From NCBI GenBank assembly GCA_950054155.1, contig CATLOT010000001.1, positions 62,001 to 126,000 of the forward strand: a stretch of DNA of 64,000 nucleotides, in the 5' to 3' direction. Shown here piece by piece: positions 44,635 to 53,695 of the stretch; the first letter of the stretch is position 1, and each line of letters opens with the position of its first letter. The notes under the pieces were generated by a model, which saw nothing but the letters and a program-made list of their open reading frames with translations, made no database searches and was not told the origin of the DNA. Position numbers and translations under genes: made by a program. This stretch comes from an uncultured Bacteriovoracaceae bacterium. Lineage in GTDB: Bacteria > Bdellovibrionota > Bacteriovoracia > Bacteriovoracales > Bacteriovoracaceae.

Positions 44635-44671
44635 GGGGTCGTGGCCGCCGACCCCTAAAAAAAATGCGGCC
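44635..44671 (+). other. Possible H-type RNA pseudoknot downstream of tuf2
   Basis: Stem 1 is GGGGTCG (44635-44641) with CGACCCC (44649-44655). Its loop contains GGCCGC (44643-44648), which is complementary to GCGGCC (44666-44671) beyond an A-rich linker (TAAAAAAAAT). Geometry is 7-bp S1, 1-base L1, 6-bp S2 and 10-base A-rich L3. No T-tract follows, so it is not an ordinary terminator. The S10 promoter starts 25 bases later. Confidence 0.5.
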
Positions 44672-44696
44672 TAGCATAAAAAAAGGTTAAAAAAGT

Positions 44697-44725
44697 TTGA
44701 CATTGGGCCACAAAAAATTTACAAG
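44697..44725 (+). promoter_or_regulatory. S10 operon promoter
   Basis: Perfect TTGACA (44697-44702), 17 bases, TACAAG (44720-44725), with A-rich sequence around. The start would be near 44732, 27 bases before rpsJ, too short for an E. coli-like L4 leader. Confidence 0.7.
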
Positions 44726-44758
44726 TGTGCTTCAAAAAAAATTAGGAATAGGTTGAAG

Positions 44759-45067
44759 ATGAAAGCGTCAAGATTGCGAATCAAGTTGAGAGCGTACGAT
44801 CACAAGTTGTTAGATAATTCTGTTAATGAAATTGTACAGACGGCAAAGGAAACCGGAGCACGTGTTGCGGGTCCTATTCCACTACCAACAGAAATTAACA
44901 AGTTTACAGTTCTACGTGGACCTCACGTAAACAAAAAGTCTCGTGAACAGTTCGAAATGAGAACTCACAAAAGATTGATCGATATCGTCGATCCAACACA
45001 ACAAACCGTTGACAGCCTTATGAAGCTTGACCTGTCTTCAGGTGTTGATGTTGAAATTAAGTACTAA
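44759..45067 (+). CDS. rpsJ: 30S ribosomal protein uS10
   Basis: uS10 (NusE) is a ribosomal and antitermination protein. The 102-residue product has [43 protein letters not shown] and [21 protein letters not shown] 44759 is preferred to a TTG six bases earlier, with AGGAATAGG upstream. First gene of S10-spc-alpha. Confidence 0.97.
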   Translation: MKASRLRIKLRAYDHKLLDNSVNEIVQTAKETGARVAGPIPLPTEINKFTVLRGPHVNKKSREQFEMRTHKRLIDIVDPTQQTVDSLMKLDLSSGVDVEIKY

Positions 45068-45117
45068 ATAGAAAAATCGGGGTTTCGGCCCCATATTTAA
45101 ATTATTAACCCATGCAC

Positions 45118-45141
45118 GCATCCCTGAAGTCAGGGTGATGC
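45118..45141 (+). promoter_or_regulatory. Hairpin before the rplC ribosome site
   Basis: GCAT-CCCTG (45118-45126), loop AAGT, CAGGG-(TG)-ATGC (45131-45141): nine pairs with a 2-base bulge, three bases before GGAGG of rplC. A smaller GGGG/CCCC hairpin lies at 45079-45092. The 86-base spacer is the largest in this operon and may hold an autoregulatory site. Confidence 0.5.
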
Positions 45142-45153
45142 TGTGGAGGATGA

Positions 45154-45858
45154 ATGACCGAAGAAACGAAGTCAGTCGAAGAGACTGCGGAAAACACTTC
45201 TAAAGAAAATGCAGCGACCGCTGTAGAACTATCTTCCTTTTACGGTATTAAAGCTGGAATGACTCGTATTTTTGACGAGGCAGGTAACCACATTCCTGTA
45301 ACTGTTATTAAGCTTGAGCCAAATTACATTACTCAAGTTAAGACAGCAGAGAAAGACGGTTATGAAGCTTACCAAGTTGGTTATCAAGCAAAAAGAGATA
45401 AGCTTGTTAACAAGCCAACAAAGGGAAGACTTGCAAAAGCCAATGTAAAACTTGGTCTTACTAAGTTTGCTGAAATTAAAGCAGACGGAGTTTCGGCAGA
45501 CGCTCTAGGTAAAGAAGTTGCACTATCAGCATTTGCTCCACAAACATTTATTGATGTAACTGGTAAGTCTAAAGGTAAAGGCTTTCAGGGTGTAATCAAG
45601 CGTTACAACTTTGCTGGTGGTCCAGCATCACACGGTTCAAAATTCCATAGAACAACAGGTTCAATCGGTAACAGAGCGACTCCTGGTAAAGTATGGAAGA
45701 ACAAGAAGATGCCTGGTCACATGGGTTGTGAAGTAAAGACAGTACAAAACCTACAAGTTGTTGAGGTTAATGCTGACAAGGGTTACATGCTAATTAGAGG
45801 TTCTGTTCCTGGTGCGAAGAATAGCTGGGTAAAAATTTCTAAAGCAGTAAAAAAATAA
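45154..45858 (+). CDS. rplC: 50S ribosomal protein uL3
   Basis: uL3 nucleates 50S assembly. The 234-residue product has the core FYGIKAGMTRIFDEAGNHIPVTVIKLEP, the tip loop GPASHGSKFHRTTGSIGNRATPGKVWKNKKMPGHMG and QNLQVVEVNADKGYMLIRGSVPG. About 26 extra N-terminal residues (Glu/Thr/Ser/Ala) precede the usual start. GGAGG SD four bases upstream supports this start. Confidence 0.97.
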   Translation: MTEETKSVEETAENTSKENAATAVELSSFYGIKAGMTRIFDEAGNHIPVTVIKLEPNYITQVKTAEKDGYEAYQVGYQAKRDKLVNKPTKGRLAKANVKLGLTKFAEIKADGVSADALGKEVALSAFAPQTFIDVTGKSKGKGFQGVIKRYNFAGGPASHGSKFHRTTGSIGNRATPGKVWKNKKMPGHMGCEVKTVQNLQVVEVNADKGYMLIRGSVPGAKNSWVKISKAVKK

Positions 45859-45882
45859 TAAGCAAGTTAAGAGGATAAAGCG

Positions 45883-46500
45883 ATGACTGATATAACAGTT
45901 CTTAACTCCAAATTCGAAGATGCAGGAAAGCTTTCAACAAACGTTGAGCTCAATGCTGAAAATATTAAAGAAGCTACGGTTCATCAGGTTGTGAAAGCGA
46001 CACTAGCAGGCCGTAGACAAGGTACTCACTCTACTAAGACAAGAGCCTTTGTAAGCGGTGGTGGTGCTAAACCATTTAAGCAAAAAGGTACTGGTCGTGC
46101 TCGTCAAGGTACAAGCCGTTCAGGTCTTATGGTTGGTGGTGCTAGAGTTTTTGGCCCATTGCCAAGAAACTACGACCAAAAGGTTAATAAGAAGGTAACG
46201 AAGGTAGCTCTTCAATCAATCATTGCTGACAAGCTTCAAGCGGGCAAGTTAACAGTTGTTGATAGTTTTGAGTCTACTGGGAAAACTAAAGATATGTTCA
46301 AGACTCTTAACGATAAAGGTCTTCTACCAGCATTAGTTGTTACTCAAGATAAGAACGATCCAGCTCTTAAAGCTGCTCGTAACTTACAGTGGGCGACTTC
46401 TCTTCCTGTAGAGCACTTTAGCATCTATGCTGCTGTTAAGTATGAGAACCTAGTAATTGAAAAACAAGCATTGGAAACATTGCTAAATAGATTGGTGTAA
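45883..46500 (+). CDS. rplD: 50S ribosomal protein uL4
   Basis: uL4 lines the exit tunnel. The 205-residue product has QVVKATLAGRRQGTHSTKTRAFVSGGGAKPFKQKGTGRARQGTSRSGLMVGGARVFGP, the conserved basic loop, and a standard C-terminal half. In E. coli uL4 represses the S10 operon; the short rpsJ leader here makes that mechanism doubtful. Confidence 0.97.
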   Translation: MTDITVLNSKFEDAGKLSTNVELNAENIKEATVHQVVKATLAGRRQGTHSTKTRAFVSGGGAKPFKQKGTGRARQGTSRSGLMVGGARVFGPLPRNYDQKVNKKVTKVALQSIIADKLQAGKLTVVDSFESTGKTKDMFKTLNDKGLLPALVVTQDKNDPALKAARNLQWATSLPVEHFSIYAAVKYENLVIEKQALETLLNRLV

Positions 46501-46502
46501 TT

Positions 46503-46793
46503 ATGGCCGTATTAGAAGAAGTACTACAAAAACCACTTATTACTGAGAAAACATCAATCATTGGTGAAGCTACTAATAGGTATGGTTTTATCGTTGATTT
46601 AAAAGCTAATAAAAACCAAATTAAGAACGCAGTAGAAACTCTCTACAACGTTAAGGTACTTAACGTTAAGACAAGCATTCTCCCTGGTAAGCTAAAAAGA
46701 GCTGGAAGATTTGTAAAAAGAACTTCTAAGACTAAGAAAGCTTATGTTCAGTTGGCAGAAGGTCAAAAGATTGAGTTTTTTAAAGGCGTTTAA
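46503..46793 (+). CDS. rplW: 50S ribosomal protein uL23
   Basis: uL23 at the tunnel exit docks trigger factor and SRP. The 96-residue product has LQKPLITEKTSIIGEATNRYGFIVDLKANKNQIKNAVETLYNVKVLNVKT and a basic C-half. Two bases after rplD. Confidence 0.96.
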   Translation: MAVLEEVLQKPLITEKTSIIGEATNRYGFIVDLKANKNQIKNAVETLYNVKVLNVKTSILPGKLKRAGRFVKRTSKTKKAYVQLAEGQKIEFFKGV

Positions 46794-46818
46794 GAAGTCT
46801 TGAGATAAGGATAGAAAA

Positions 46819-47643
46819 ATGGGTATTCAAAAATTTAAGCCAACAACTCCATCTCAAAGAGAAAAAGCAGTTGTAAACAGTGCTGACCTTACAAAAGGTG
46901 CAAAAGTTTTAAAGTCTGCTATCGGTTCTTTGAAGTCAAAAGCTGGTAGAAATAATGCTGGTCGTATTACAACTCGTCATAAGGGCGGTGGTGTTAAGAG
47001 ACGTTACAGAGTTATCGACTTTAAAAGAAATAAGGAAAATATTCCTGCAACTGTTAAGGCGATTTCTTACGATCCAAATAGAACATGTAATATTGCTCTA
47101 CTTGCTTACGCTGACGGCCTTAAAACTTACATCCTTGCACCACAAGGACTTAAAGTTGGTGATGTAATCATCTCTTCAGCAGAAGCTGATATTAAAGTTG
47201 GCAACTCAAAGCAACTAAAGAATATTCCTGTTGGTACACTCGTTCACAACGTAGAGTTACACCCAGGTGCTGGTGGCCAGATGGCTCGTTCAGCAGGTGC
47301 TTATGTTCAAGTTATGGCAAAGGAAGGAGAAGAGATTCTTCTAAGAATGCCATCTGGCGAACTAAGAAGAGTTAAGCAAGATTGTAGAGCGACAATTGGT
47401 CAAGTTGGAAATATTGACCATGAGAAGCGAAACCTTGGTAAAGCAGGTGCATCTAGAAAACTTGGTATTCGTCCAGGTGTTCGTGGTGTTGCTATGAACC
47501 CAATTGATCACCCACATGGTGGTGGTGAAGGGAGAACTTCAGGTGGACGTCACCCAGTTACTCCTTGGGGTATGCCAACTAAGGGTTATAAAACAAGAAA
47601 GAATAAGAGAACTAACCGCTACATCGTAAAGCGTAGAAAGTAA
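46819..47643 (+). CDS. rplB: 50S ribosomal protein uL2
   Basis: uL2 is essential for peptidyl transferase assembly. The 274-residue product has [47 protein letters not shown] and [29 protein letters not shown], which includes the conserved His (H229 in E. coli). SD is weak (GATAAGGAT). Confidence 0.98.
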   Translation: MGIQKFKPTTPSQREKAVVNSADLTKGAKVLKSAIGSLKSKAGRNNAGRITTRHKGGGVKRRYRVIDFKRNKENIPATVKAISYDPNRTCNIALLAYADGLKTYILAPQGLKVGDVIISSAEADIKVGNSKQLKNIPVGTLVHNVELHPGAGGQMARSAGAYVQVMAKEGEEILLRMPSGELRRVKQDCRATIGQVGNIDHEKRNLGKAGASRKLGIRPGVRGVAMNPIDHPHGGGEGRTSGGRHPVTPWGMPTKGYKTRKNKRTNRYIVKRRK

Positions 47644-47659
47644 TTAGGGAGAAGTTAAT

Positions 47660-47938
47660 ATGGCCCGTTCACTTAAAAAAGGACCATTTGTAGATACGTC
47701 ACTTATGAATAAGGTTCTAGCAGCCGCTGACGATGCAAATAAGTCAAACAAAGTAATTAAAACTTGGTCACGTCGTTCAACAATCGTACCAGAGTTCATC
47801 GGACTTACGTTTGCAGTACATAATGGGAAAAAGTTTATTCCAGTTTATGTTACTGACAATATGATTGGACACAAGCTAGGTGAATTTGCACTGACTCGTA
47901 CTTTCAACGGTCACGGTGCAGATAAGAAGAAAAAGTAG
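47660..47938 (+). CDS. rpsS: 30S ribosomal protein uS19
   Basis: The 92-residue product reads [22 protein letters not shown], then [48 protein letters not shown]. It binds the 16S head next to uS13. GGGAGAAG SD. Confidence 0.97.
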   Translation: MARSLKKGPFVDTSLMNKVLAAADDANKSNKVIKTWSRRSTIVPEFIGLTFAVHNGKKFIPVYVTDNMIGHKLGEFALTRTFNGHGADKKKK

Positions 47939-47964
47939 AAGTTGATTAATAGGAGAGCCGGATC

Positions 47965-48300
47965 ATGGCCATTGTAGTAAAAAACAGTAGAGTTGGAATT
48001 GCACCTAGAAAAGTAAGACAGGTTTGCGATCTTATTAGAGATAAGAAAGCGTCTGAAGCACTTAAGATTCTTCGTTTCTCTGAGAAAAAAGAAATTGCAA
48101 TCATGCTAACGAAGCTTATCAATAGCGGACTTGCCATTGCAGCAGACTCAGAAAAATACGACATTGATAACCTTGTTATCAGCACAGTATTTGCTAACGA
48201 AGGACCTACTCTTAAGAGAATTCAGCCAAGAGCTCAAGGCCGCGCTTTTAGAGTAAGAAAAAGAACTAGTCACGTTACAGTTGAAATGAAGGAAGCATAG
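47965..48300 (+). CDS. rplV: 50S ribosomal protein uL22
   Basis: The 111-residue product starts MAIVVKNSRVGIAPRKVRQVCDLIRDKKASEALKIL and ends with the tunnel hairpin and LKRIQPRAQGRAFRVRKRTSHVTVEM. The R-A-x-G-R-A-x-x-x-x-K-R signature is present. Confidence 0.97.
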   Translation: MAIVVKNSRVGIAPRKVRQVCDLIRDKKASEALKILRFSEKKEIAIMLTKLINSGLAIAADSEKYDIDNLVISTVFANEGPTLKRIQPRAQGRAFRVRKRTSHVTVEMKEA

Positions 48301-48308
48301 GAATAGTT

Positions 48309-48938
48309 ATGGGACAAAAAGTACATCCATATGGGTTCAGATTAGGTTACATTAAGGGTTGGAATTCCAACTGGTACGCTGATAAAGCTACCTATGCGAA
48401 GACTCTTCAAGAAGATCTTGCGATCAGAAAGTACATTGAAAAGAACATGAAGAATGCTTCTGTTGCCAGTGTAGATATCGCAAGAACTAGTGATCAGGTA
48501 AAGGTTACTGTTTACACAGCAAAACCTGGTGTTGCTATCGGTAAGAAAGGTGCAGGGATCGAAAAGATCAGAAATGACCTTAAGAAACTTACTACAGGAA
48601 CACTTATCTTCAACATTGCTGAAGTTAAGAGACCTGATGCAGACGCTAAGCTTATCGCGGAAAATATCGCTTCTCAGCTTGAGAAACGTGTTGCTTTCCG
48701 TAGAGCGATGAAAAAAGTTATCCAATCAGCCTTTAGAGCTGGTGTTAAAGGTATCCGTGTTAGAACTGCTGGCCGTCTTGGTGGAGCTGAAATGGCACGT
48801 GCTGAAGGATATTCAGAGAGAAAGGTCCCTCTTCACACTCTTAGAGCTGATATTGATTACAATACAGCTGAAGCCCAGACAACATATGGGATTATCGGTG
48901 TGAAAGTATGGGTATATAAGGGAGAGATTTACAAGTAA
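48309..48938 (+). CDS. rpsC: 30S ribosomal protein uS3
   Basis: uS3 forms the mRNA entry channel. The 209-residue product has MGQKVHPYGFRLGYIKGWNSNWYA, the KH domain with GKKGAGIEKIRNDL, and RRAMKKVIQSAFRAGVKGIRVRTAGRLGGAEMARAEGYSERKVPLHTLRADIDY. Slightly shorter C-tail than E. coli (233 residues). Confidence 0.98.
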   Translation: MGQKVHPYGFRLGYIKGWNSNWYADKATYAKTLQEDLAIRKYIEKNMKNASVASVDIARTSDQVKVTVYTAKPGVAIGKKGAGIEKIRNDLKKLTTGTLIFNIAEVKRPDADAKLIAENIASQLEKRVAFRRAMKKVIQSAFRAGVKGIRVRTAGRLGGAEMARAEGYSERKVPLHTLRADIDYNTAEAQTTYGIIGVKVWVYKGEIYK

Positions 48939-48979
48939 GTAAATCCAGTTGACGACAATAGATTAGGTTGAGGTAGAAA

Positions 48980-49405
48980 ATGCTAAGTCCCAAAAAGGTA
49001 AAATGGCGTAAACAACAGAAAGGTCGTATGAAAGGTAAGGCCTACCGTGGAAATACTATAACCTTCGGTGATTTTGCTATACAAGCAACATCATGTGGGT
49101 ATATAACGAACCGCCAAATTGAAGCTGCTCGTATCGCTATGACCCGTAAAATTAAGAGGGGTGGTAACGTCTGGATTAAGATTTTTCCAGATAAGGTACT
49201 AACAAAGAAACCTGCTGAAGTCCGTATGGGTAAAGGTAAGGGTTCTCCAGATAGCTGGGTTGCTGTAATTAAGCCTGGTCGTGTTCTATTTGAAATCAGT
49301 CACTTAGACCATGATCTTGCACAGAGAGCATTGAAACTTGCATGTTACAAGCTACCTGTAAAAACGAAAATTATTAAAAAAGCTACAACTGAAGCCGCCA
49401 ACTAG
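48980..49405 (+). CDS. rplP: 50S ribosomal protein uL16
   Basis: The 141-residue product has [36 protein letters not shown] and [48 protein letters not shown]-type sequence (here [11 protein letters not shown]). It lies at the A-site tRNA elbow. GAGG SD. Confidence 0.97.
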   Translation: MLSPKKVKWRKQQKGRMKGKAYRGNTITFGDFAIQATSCGYITNRQIEAARIAMTRKIKRGGNVWIKIFPDKVLTKKPAEVRMGKGKGSPDSWVAVIKPGRVLFEISHLDHDLAQRALKLACYKLPVKTKIIKKATTEAAN

Positions 49406-49426
49406 TACGGCGACTGAGAGGAAGAC

Positions 49427-49624
49427 ATGGCTGACGTTCTAAAATATAACGAAATTAAAGACTTAGATGCTGCTGCGATTGATACAAAAGTGAATGAGAT
49501 GAGAAGAGAAATCTTCACTATGAAGATGGAAAAGTCTACAACTGGTTTAGAAAAGCCACACAATCTCAAAGTACTTAAGAAGAATATTGCAAAACTCTTA
49601 ACAGCTAAAGCAGCTAAGAAATAA
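49427..49624 (+). CDS. rpmC: 50S ribosomal protein uL29
   Basis: A 65-residue, two-helix protein at the tunnel exit, with VNEMRREIFTMKMEKSTTGLEKPHNLKVLKKNIAKLLTAK; the L-R-x-E-x-F/L-x-L-x-x-Q pattern is recognisable although several positions (TMKMEKST) vary. Correct place between uL16 and uS17. Confidence 0.93.
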   Translation: MADVLKYNEIKDLDAAAIDTKVNEMRREIFTMKMEKSTTGLEKPHNLKVLKKNIAKLLTAKAAKK

Positions 49625-49639
49625 GAATAGGGTACTAAG

Positions 49640-49891
49640 ATGACTGTAGAAAACACAAAATTTAAGAGAAAGCTTTACGGTGTAGTGGTAAGTGACGTTA
49701 ACGACAAGACAATTGTTGTAAACGTTGTGAGAAGATTTAAGCACAGAACTTATAACAAGTTCGTATCTAAGTCTAAGAAGTACCATGCTCATGATGTAGA
49801 CAATAAAGCTAAAGCTGGCGACAGAGTTACAATTATTGAATCACGTCCTTTCTCTAAGAAGAAGAAGTGGGAGCTCCTTAGTATTAACTAA
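49640..49891 (+). CDS. rpsQ: 30S ribosomal protein uS17
   Basis: The 83-residue OB-fold product has [43 protein letters not shown], then [24 protein letters not shown]. The G-D-x-V-x-I-x-E-x-R-P-x-S-K-x-K signature is intact. Confidence 0.97.
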   Translation: MTVENTKFKRKLYGVVVSDVNDKTIVVNVVRRFKHRTYNKFVSKSKKYHAHDVDNKAKAGDRVTIIESRPFSKKKKWELLSIN

Positions 49892-49926
49892 GAAACTAAA
49901 GTTAAAGTGGTTGCGGAGATAGAATC

Positions 49927-50295
49927 ATGATCCAAATGCAGACAAAGCTAGATGTAGCAGACAATTCAGGCGCGAAAGTTGTTAAGTGTGTAAAAGTACT
50001 TGGCGGTTCAAAAAGAATGAGCGCAGGTCTTGGCGATATTATTGTTGTTGCCGTTCAACAAGCTCTTCCAGGTGGAAAGATTAAGAAAGGCGACGTTAAG
50101 AAAGCTGTTATTGTAAGAACATCTTACCCTATTAGAAGAGAAGATGGATCTTATATTCGTTTTGATAAGAACAGTGTTGTTATTTTAAATCCAAACAACG
50201 AGCCTGTTGGTACACGTATTTTTGGACCTGTAGCGAGAGAGTTACGTGGTCGTAACTTTACAAAGATCTGCTCTTTGGCACCAGAAGTACTATAA
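49927..50295 (+). CDS. rplN: 50S ribosomal protein uL14
   Basis: The 122-residue product begins [30 protein letters not shown] and ends [26 protein letters not shown]. uL14 is the docking site of RsfS. Start of the spc part of the cluster in E. coli; no separate promoter is visible here. Confidence 0.98.
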   Translation: MIQMQTKLDVADNSGAKVVKCVKVLGGSKRMSAGLGDIIVVAVQQALPGGKIKKGDVKKAVIVRTSYPIRREDGSYIRFDKNSVVILNPNNEPVGTRIFGPVARELRGRNFTKICSLAPEVL

Positions 50296-50316
50296 GGTTA
50301 TTAATAAGGTTGAGAT

Positions 50317-50628
50317 ATGCAAAAGCTAAAAGTGAATGATGAAGTTATTGTAATTGCTGGAAAAGATAAGGGTAAAACCGGATCTGTAGTCAAAATCAAT
50401 AGCAAGAAAAATGAAGTGATTGTTACTGGCATTAACCTAGTAAAAAAAGCTCTAAAGCCCTCTCAGGAAAATCCATCAGGTGGTTTTGCTGAAGTAGAGA
50501 GACCTCTTCATGTTTCAAATATTGCTGTTGTTAGTCCTAAGACAAAAAAGGCTACTAGAGTAAGAATTGAAAGCAAAGATGGAAAGAAGGTAAGAGTTGC
50601 AGTCGCTTGTGGAAGCGAACTCAGCTAA
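50317..50628 (+). CDS. rplX: 50S ribosomal protein uL24
   Basis: The 103-residue product has the KOW motif [39 protein letters not shown] and [22 protein letters not shown]. It is an assembly initiator of the 50S subunit. 17 bases before rplE. Confidence 0.97.
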   Translation: MQKLKVNDEVIVIAGKDKGKTGSVVKINSKKNEVIVTGINLVKKALKPSQENPSGGFAEVERPLHVSNIAVVSPKTKKATRVRIESKDGKKVRVAVACGSELS

Positions 50629-50645
50629 GGGATATTGAGGCTATT

Positions 50646-51185
50646 ATGAGTAGATTAAGAGAAAAATACGATAGCGAAATTAAAAAAGCTATGCAGGATA
50701 AGTTTGGATACAATAATCCAAATCAAATTCCTAAAATTGAAAAAGTTATCGTTAATTGTGTAACAAAAGACTGTGTAACAAACTCAAAAGTTGTTGAAAG
50801 CATCAAGGCAGATCTTGCTGCAATCACTGGACAAAGAGCTGTTACAGCTAAGGCTAAAAAGTCAATTGCCTCATTTAAGGTAAGAGAAGGTCAGGCACTT
50901 GGTGCATCAGTTACTCTACGTGGCGAAAAAATGTACGAATTCCTTGATAGACTAATTTCAATTTCTCTTCCAAGAGTACGTGACTTCCGTGGTGTTTCTA
51001 GTAAGGCATTTGACGGTAAAGGTAACTACACTCTTGGTCTTAAAGAGCAGATTATTTTCCCAGAAATTAACTACGACAAAATTGACAAAGTTAGAGGCAT
51101 GGGGATTTCTATCGTAACAACAGCAAATAATAATGAAGAAGGCCGTGAGCTACTTACTCACTTTGGCATGCCTTTCAGAAAATAA
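50646..51185 (+). CDS. rplE: 50S ribosomal protein uL5
   Basis: uL5 binds 5S rRNA. The 179-residue product has [92 protein letters not shown] and a standard C-terminus. ATG 50646 with GAGG five bases upstream replaces a longer reading overlapping rplX. Confidence 0.97.
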   Translation: MSRLREKYDSEIKKAMQDKFGYNNPNQIPKIEKVIVNCVTKDCVTNSKVVESIKADLAAITGQRAVTAKAKKSIASFKVREGQALGASVTLRGEKMYEFLDRLISISLPRVRDFRGVSSKAFDGKGNYTLGLKEQIIFPEINYDKIDKVRGMGISIVTTANNNEEGRELLTHFGMPFRK

Positions 51186-51196
51186 GGTGTATTGAG

Positions 51197-51502
51197 ATGG
51201 CAAGATTAGCAGTAACCGTTAAAAACAACAAAAGAAAGAAGCAATCTCAAAAGCAACTTGCTTTGAGAAAAGAACTTCGTAAGAAAGTAAGAGATGAAAA
51301 ACTTTCTGAAGAAGAAAGATTTGAAGCTCAGCTTAAGCTTCAATCGCTTCCAAGAAATGCTTGTGAAAACAGAGTTAGAAACCGTTGTGAGCTCACTGGA
51401 CGTTCACGCGGATATTATAGAGCCTTTGGCTTATCAAGAATTCAATTTAGAGAGTTGGCCCTAAGAGGGATGATTCCTGGCGTAACTAAGTCAAGCTGGT
51501 AA
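51197..51502 (+). CDS. rpsN: 30S ribosomal protein uS14 (long, zinc-free form)
   Basis: The 101-residue product is the long form without the two CxxC zinc pairs. Cys occur only at C-E-N-R-V-R-N-R-C, not in ribbon spacing. The diagnostic [41 protein letters not shown] is complete. This suggests independence from zinc for the small-subunit head, in contrast to the Cys-type bL36 in the same cluster. Confidence 0.97.
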   Translation: MARLAVTVKNNKRKKQSQKQLALRKELRKKVRDEKLSEEERFEAQLKLQSLPRNACENRVRNRCELTGRSRGYYRAFGLSRIQFRELALRGMIPGVTKSSW

Positions 51503-51519
51503 GGACGGAGAGTAGTATT

Positions 51520-51903
51520 ATGATGACAGATCCTATTGCAGATATGCTAACGAGAATGAGAAATGCCCTTCAGGCAGGTCATGACCGTGTAGAGTTCCCA
51601 GCGAGTAAGCTTAAGGCGAACGTTTGTAAAGTTTTAAAAGATGAAGGTTATATTCGTTCTTTCAAAATTATCGCAAAAGAAAAAGCGGATATTAGAATTA
51701 AAGTTCTTTTTAAAGATAACGCTATTGTTGGTCTTAAAAGATACTCGAAGCCAGGTCTAAGACAGTACCGTGGTTATAGAGAAATGCCTAAGGTACTTAG
51801 TGGTCTTGGTATCTCTGTTATCTCAACATCTCAGGGTGTAATGAGTACAAGAGAAGCTAAGGACAAGAAGGTCGGTGGAGAAATACTTTGTAGTGTATGG
51901 TAA
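51520..51903 (+). CDS. rpsH: 30S ribosomal protein uS8
   Basis: The 127-residue product has MMTDPIADMLTRMRNALQAGHDRVEFPASKLKANVCKVLKDEGYI and the C-terminal GISVISTSQGVMSTREAKDKKVGGEILCSVW. Two adjacent ATG codons (51520, 51523) share the GGAGAG SD. uS8 is the spc operon repressor in E. coli. Confidence 0.98.
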   Translation: MMTDPIADMLTRMRNALQAGHDRVEFPASKLKANVCKVLKDEGYIRSFKIIAKEKADIRIKVLFKDNAIVGLKRYSKPGLRQYRGYREMPKVLSGLGISVISTSQGVMSTREAKDKKVGGEILCSVW

Positions 51904-51931
51904 TCACTACTGATAAAAAGAGGAAATAACG

Positions 51932-52471
51932 ATGTCACGTATTGGAAAGATGCCTGTTGGTTTACCAGACAAAGTTGAAGTGAAAGTGAATGGAACGCAT
52001 GTCAGCGTTAAAGGTCCAAACGGACAGCTTGATTATACTTTTTCTGAGAATGTAAATATTGAGCTAAAAGATAAAGAAGTTGTAGTTACACCTATTGATG
52101 AGTCTAAAAAGGCCGTTTCAATGTGGGGTACTGCAAGAACTCTTATCAACAACATGGTTACTGGTGTTACAACTGGTTTCACGAAAACTCTTGAGTTTAA
52201 TGGGGTTGGTTATAAAGCTGCGGTAAGTGGCTCAACACTGACTCTTAACTTAGGTTATTCTCACCCTATTGAGTACAGTCTACCAGAGGGTGTTAGTGCA
52301 AAAGTTACTAAAAACGTAATCGATATCAGCGGTGCAAACAAAGAACTAGTTGGATTTGTTGCAGCTAAGGTTCGCTCATTCAGACCACCAGAGCCATATA
52401 AAGGTAAAGGTGTTAAGTATGCTGATGAGCATATCATTAGAAAAGCTGGTAAGACCGGTGGCAAGAAGTAA
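51932..52471 (+). CDS. rplF: 50S ribosomal protein uL6
   Basis: The 179-residue product has MSRIGKMPVGLPDKVEVKVNGTHVSVKGPNGQL and the C-terminal KVRSFRPPEPYKGKGVKYADEHIIRKAGKTGGKK signature. It lies near the sarcin-ricin loop. Confidence 0.98.
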   Translation: MSRIGKMPVGLPDKVEVKVNGTHVSVKGPNGQLDYTFSENVNIELKDKEVVVTPIDESKKAVSMWGTARTLINNMVTGVTTGFTKTLEFNGVGYKAAVSGSTLTLNLGYSHPIEYSLPEGVSAKVTKNVIDISGANKELVGFVAAKVRSFRPPEPYKGKGVKYADEHIIRKAGKTGGKK

Positions 52472-52497
52472 GCGGTAAAGGTTGTAGGATAAAAATT

Positions 52498-52872
52498 ATG
52501 AGAAAGCCAAACGGAAAACTAAAAAGCGAATCTGCGAGAAAAAGACTAAGAAGAAAACTTTCGATTAGAAAGACTCTTATTGGTGATTCTTCAAGACCAA
52601 GAGTTTGTGTAACTAAGTCTAGCAAGAACCTATTTGTTCAGGTTATTAATGACGAAGAAAGCAAGACTCTCTTTTCTGTCCAGACTTTTGGTAAGAAAGG
52701 TGTTGAAGCTAAAGCAAATAAAGACGGTGCTAAGCTTGTTGGAGCAAAAATTGCTGAAGGCCTAAAGGAACAAAAGATTGAGTCTGTTGTTTTTGATAGA
52801 TCTGGATACAAGTATCACGGTGTAATTGCAGCCCTTGCTGATTCAATTAGAGAAAACGGAATTCAAGTTTAA
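52498..52872 (+). CDS. rplR: 50S ribosomal protein uL18
   Basis: The 124-residue product has a basic start (RKRLRRKLSIRKTLIGDSSRPRVCVTKSSKNLFVQVINDEESKTLFS) and the conserved YKYHGVIAALADSIRENGI end. It binds 5S rRNA with uL5. Fifteen bases to the rpsE start. Confidence 0.96.
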   Translation: MRKPNGKLKSESARKRLRRKLSIRKTLIGDSSRPRVCVTKSSKNLFVQVINDEESKTLFSVQTFGKKGVEAKANKDGAKLVGAKIAEGLKEQKIESVVFDRSGYKYHGVIAALADSIRENGIQV

Positions 52873-52887
52873 TCCTTGAGGAAAGAT

Positions 52888-53484
52888 ATGAGCGAAGAAA
52901 ATAATACTGAAAATACTGAAGTTAAAGCTGAAGCGACAGGGAAGAAGTCTGAAGGAAAAGGGAAGAAACGTTCTCAAGCTCCTAGAAAAAAGGCTCCTAC
53001 AGTAGCTCCTGAATTCGAAGAAAGAGTTGTTGCCGTTAACCGTGTTGCTAAGGTTGTTAAGGGTGGTCGTAGATTTTCTTTCTCTGCCCTTATGATCGTT
53101 GGTGATAAGAAAGGTAGAGTAGGTTTTGGACTTGGGAAAGCGAAAGAGGTTCCTGAGGCAATCAGAAAAGCTACTCAAGCTGCACAAAAGAACCTAATTC
53201 ACGTTCCACTAGATGGAGGAACTATTCCTCACGAAATTCTAGGTGAATTTGATGCTGGTAAGATCCTTTTTAAGCCTGCTGCTCAAGGTACAGGTGTTAA
53301 GGCTGCTGGTGCATGTCGTGCAATTTTAGAGCTTGCTGGTGTAAGAGATGTTCTTACAAAATCGCTAAGAGGTACAAATCCTCATAATGTTGTTAAGGCG
53401 ACTTTTACAGCTCTCTCTGATCTTAGATCAGTAGAAGATATTGCAAAAGTTAGAGGAAAAGAGGCTAAGGGCCTTAGACTTTAA
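52888..53484 (+). CDS. rpsE: 30S ribosomal protein uS5
   Basis: uS5 acts in mRNA unwinding and fidelity. The 198-residue product has the core [53 protein letters not shown] and [39 protein letters not shown]. About 45 extra residues at the N-terminus are Glu/Asn/Thr rich, then Lys rich. ATG 52888 with GAGG is used; a TTG four codons earlier is less likely. Confidence 0.97.
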   Translation: MSEENNTENTEVKAEATGKKSEGKGKKRSQAPRKKAPTVAPEFEERVVAVNRVAKVVKGGRRFSFSALMIVGDKKGRVGFGLGKAKEVPEAIRKATQAAQKNLIHVPLDGGTIPHEILGEFDAGKILFKPAAQGTGVKAAGACRAILELAGVRDVLTKSLRGTNPHNVVKATFTALSDLRSVEDIAKVRGKEAKGLRL

Positions 53485-53497
53485 TTAGGATATAAAA

Positions 53498-53680
53498 ATG
53501 ACTAGTAAAACAATTACAGTTACGTTGAAAAAAAGTGTTATTAGCTGTACTGACAAGCAAAAGGCATGTGTAAAAGGTCTAGGTTTAAGAAAAACTGGAT
53601 CATCTAAAACATTAGAAAACACTCCCGCTGTTCGTGGCATGATTAAAAAGGTCATTCACCTGTTGGAAGTTGCTGAATAA
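53498..53680 (+). CDS. rpmD: 50S ribosomal protein uL30
   Basis: The 60-residue product has ITVTLKKSVISCTDKQKACVKGLGLRKTGSSKTLENTPAVRGMIKKVIHLLEV, with the family's G-L-G/K-L-R-K/R and the N-T-P-A-V-R-G-M motif. AGGA SD. Confidence 0.96.
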   Translation: MTSKTITVTLKKSVISCTDKQKACVKGLGLRKTGSSKTLENTPAVRGMIKKVIHLLEVAE

Positions 53681-53695
53681 GTTCGAGAGGAAATT

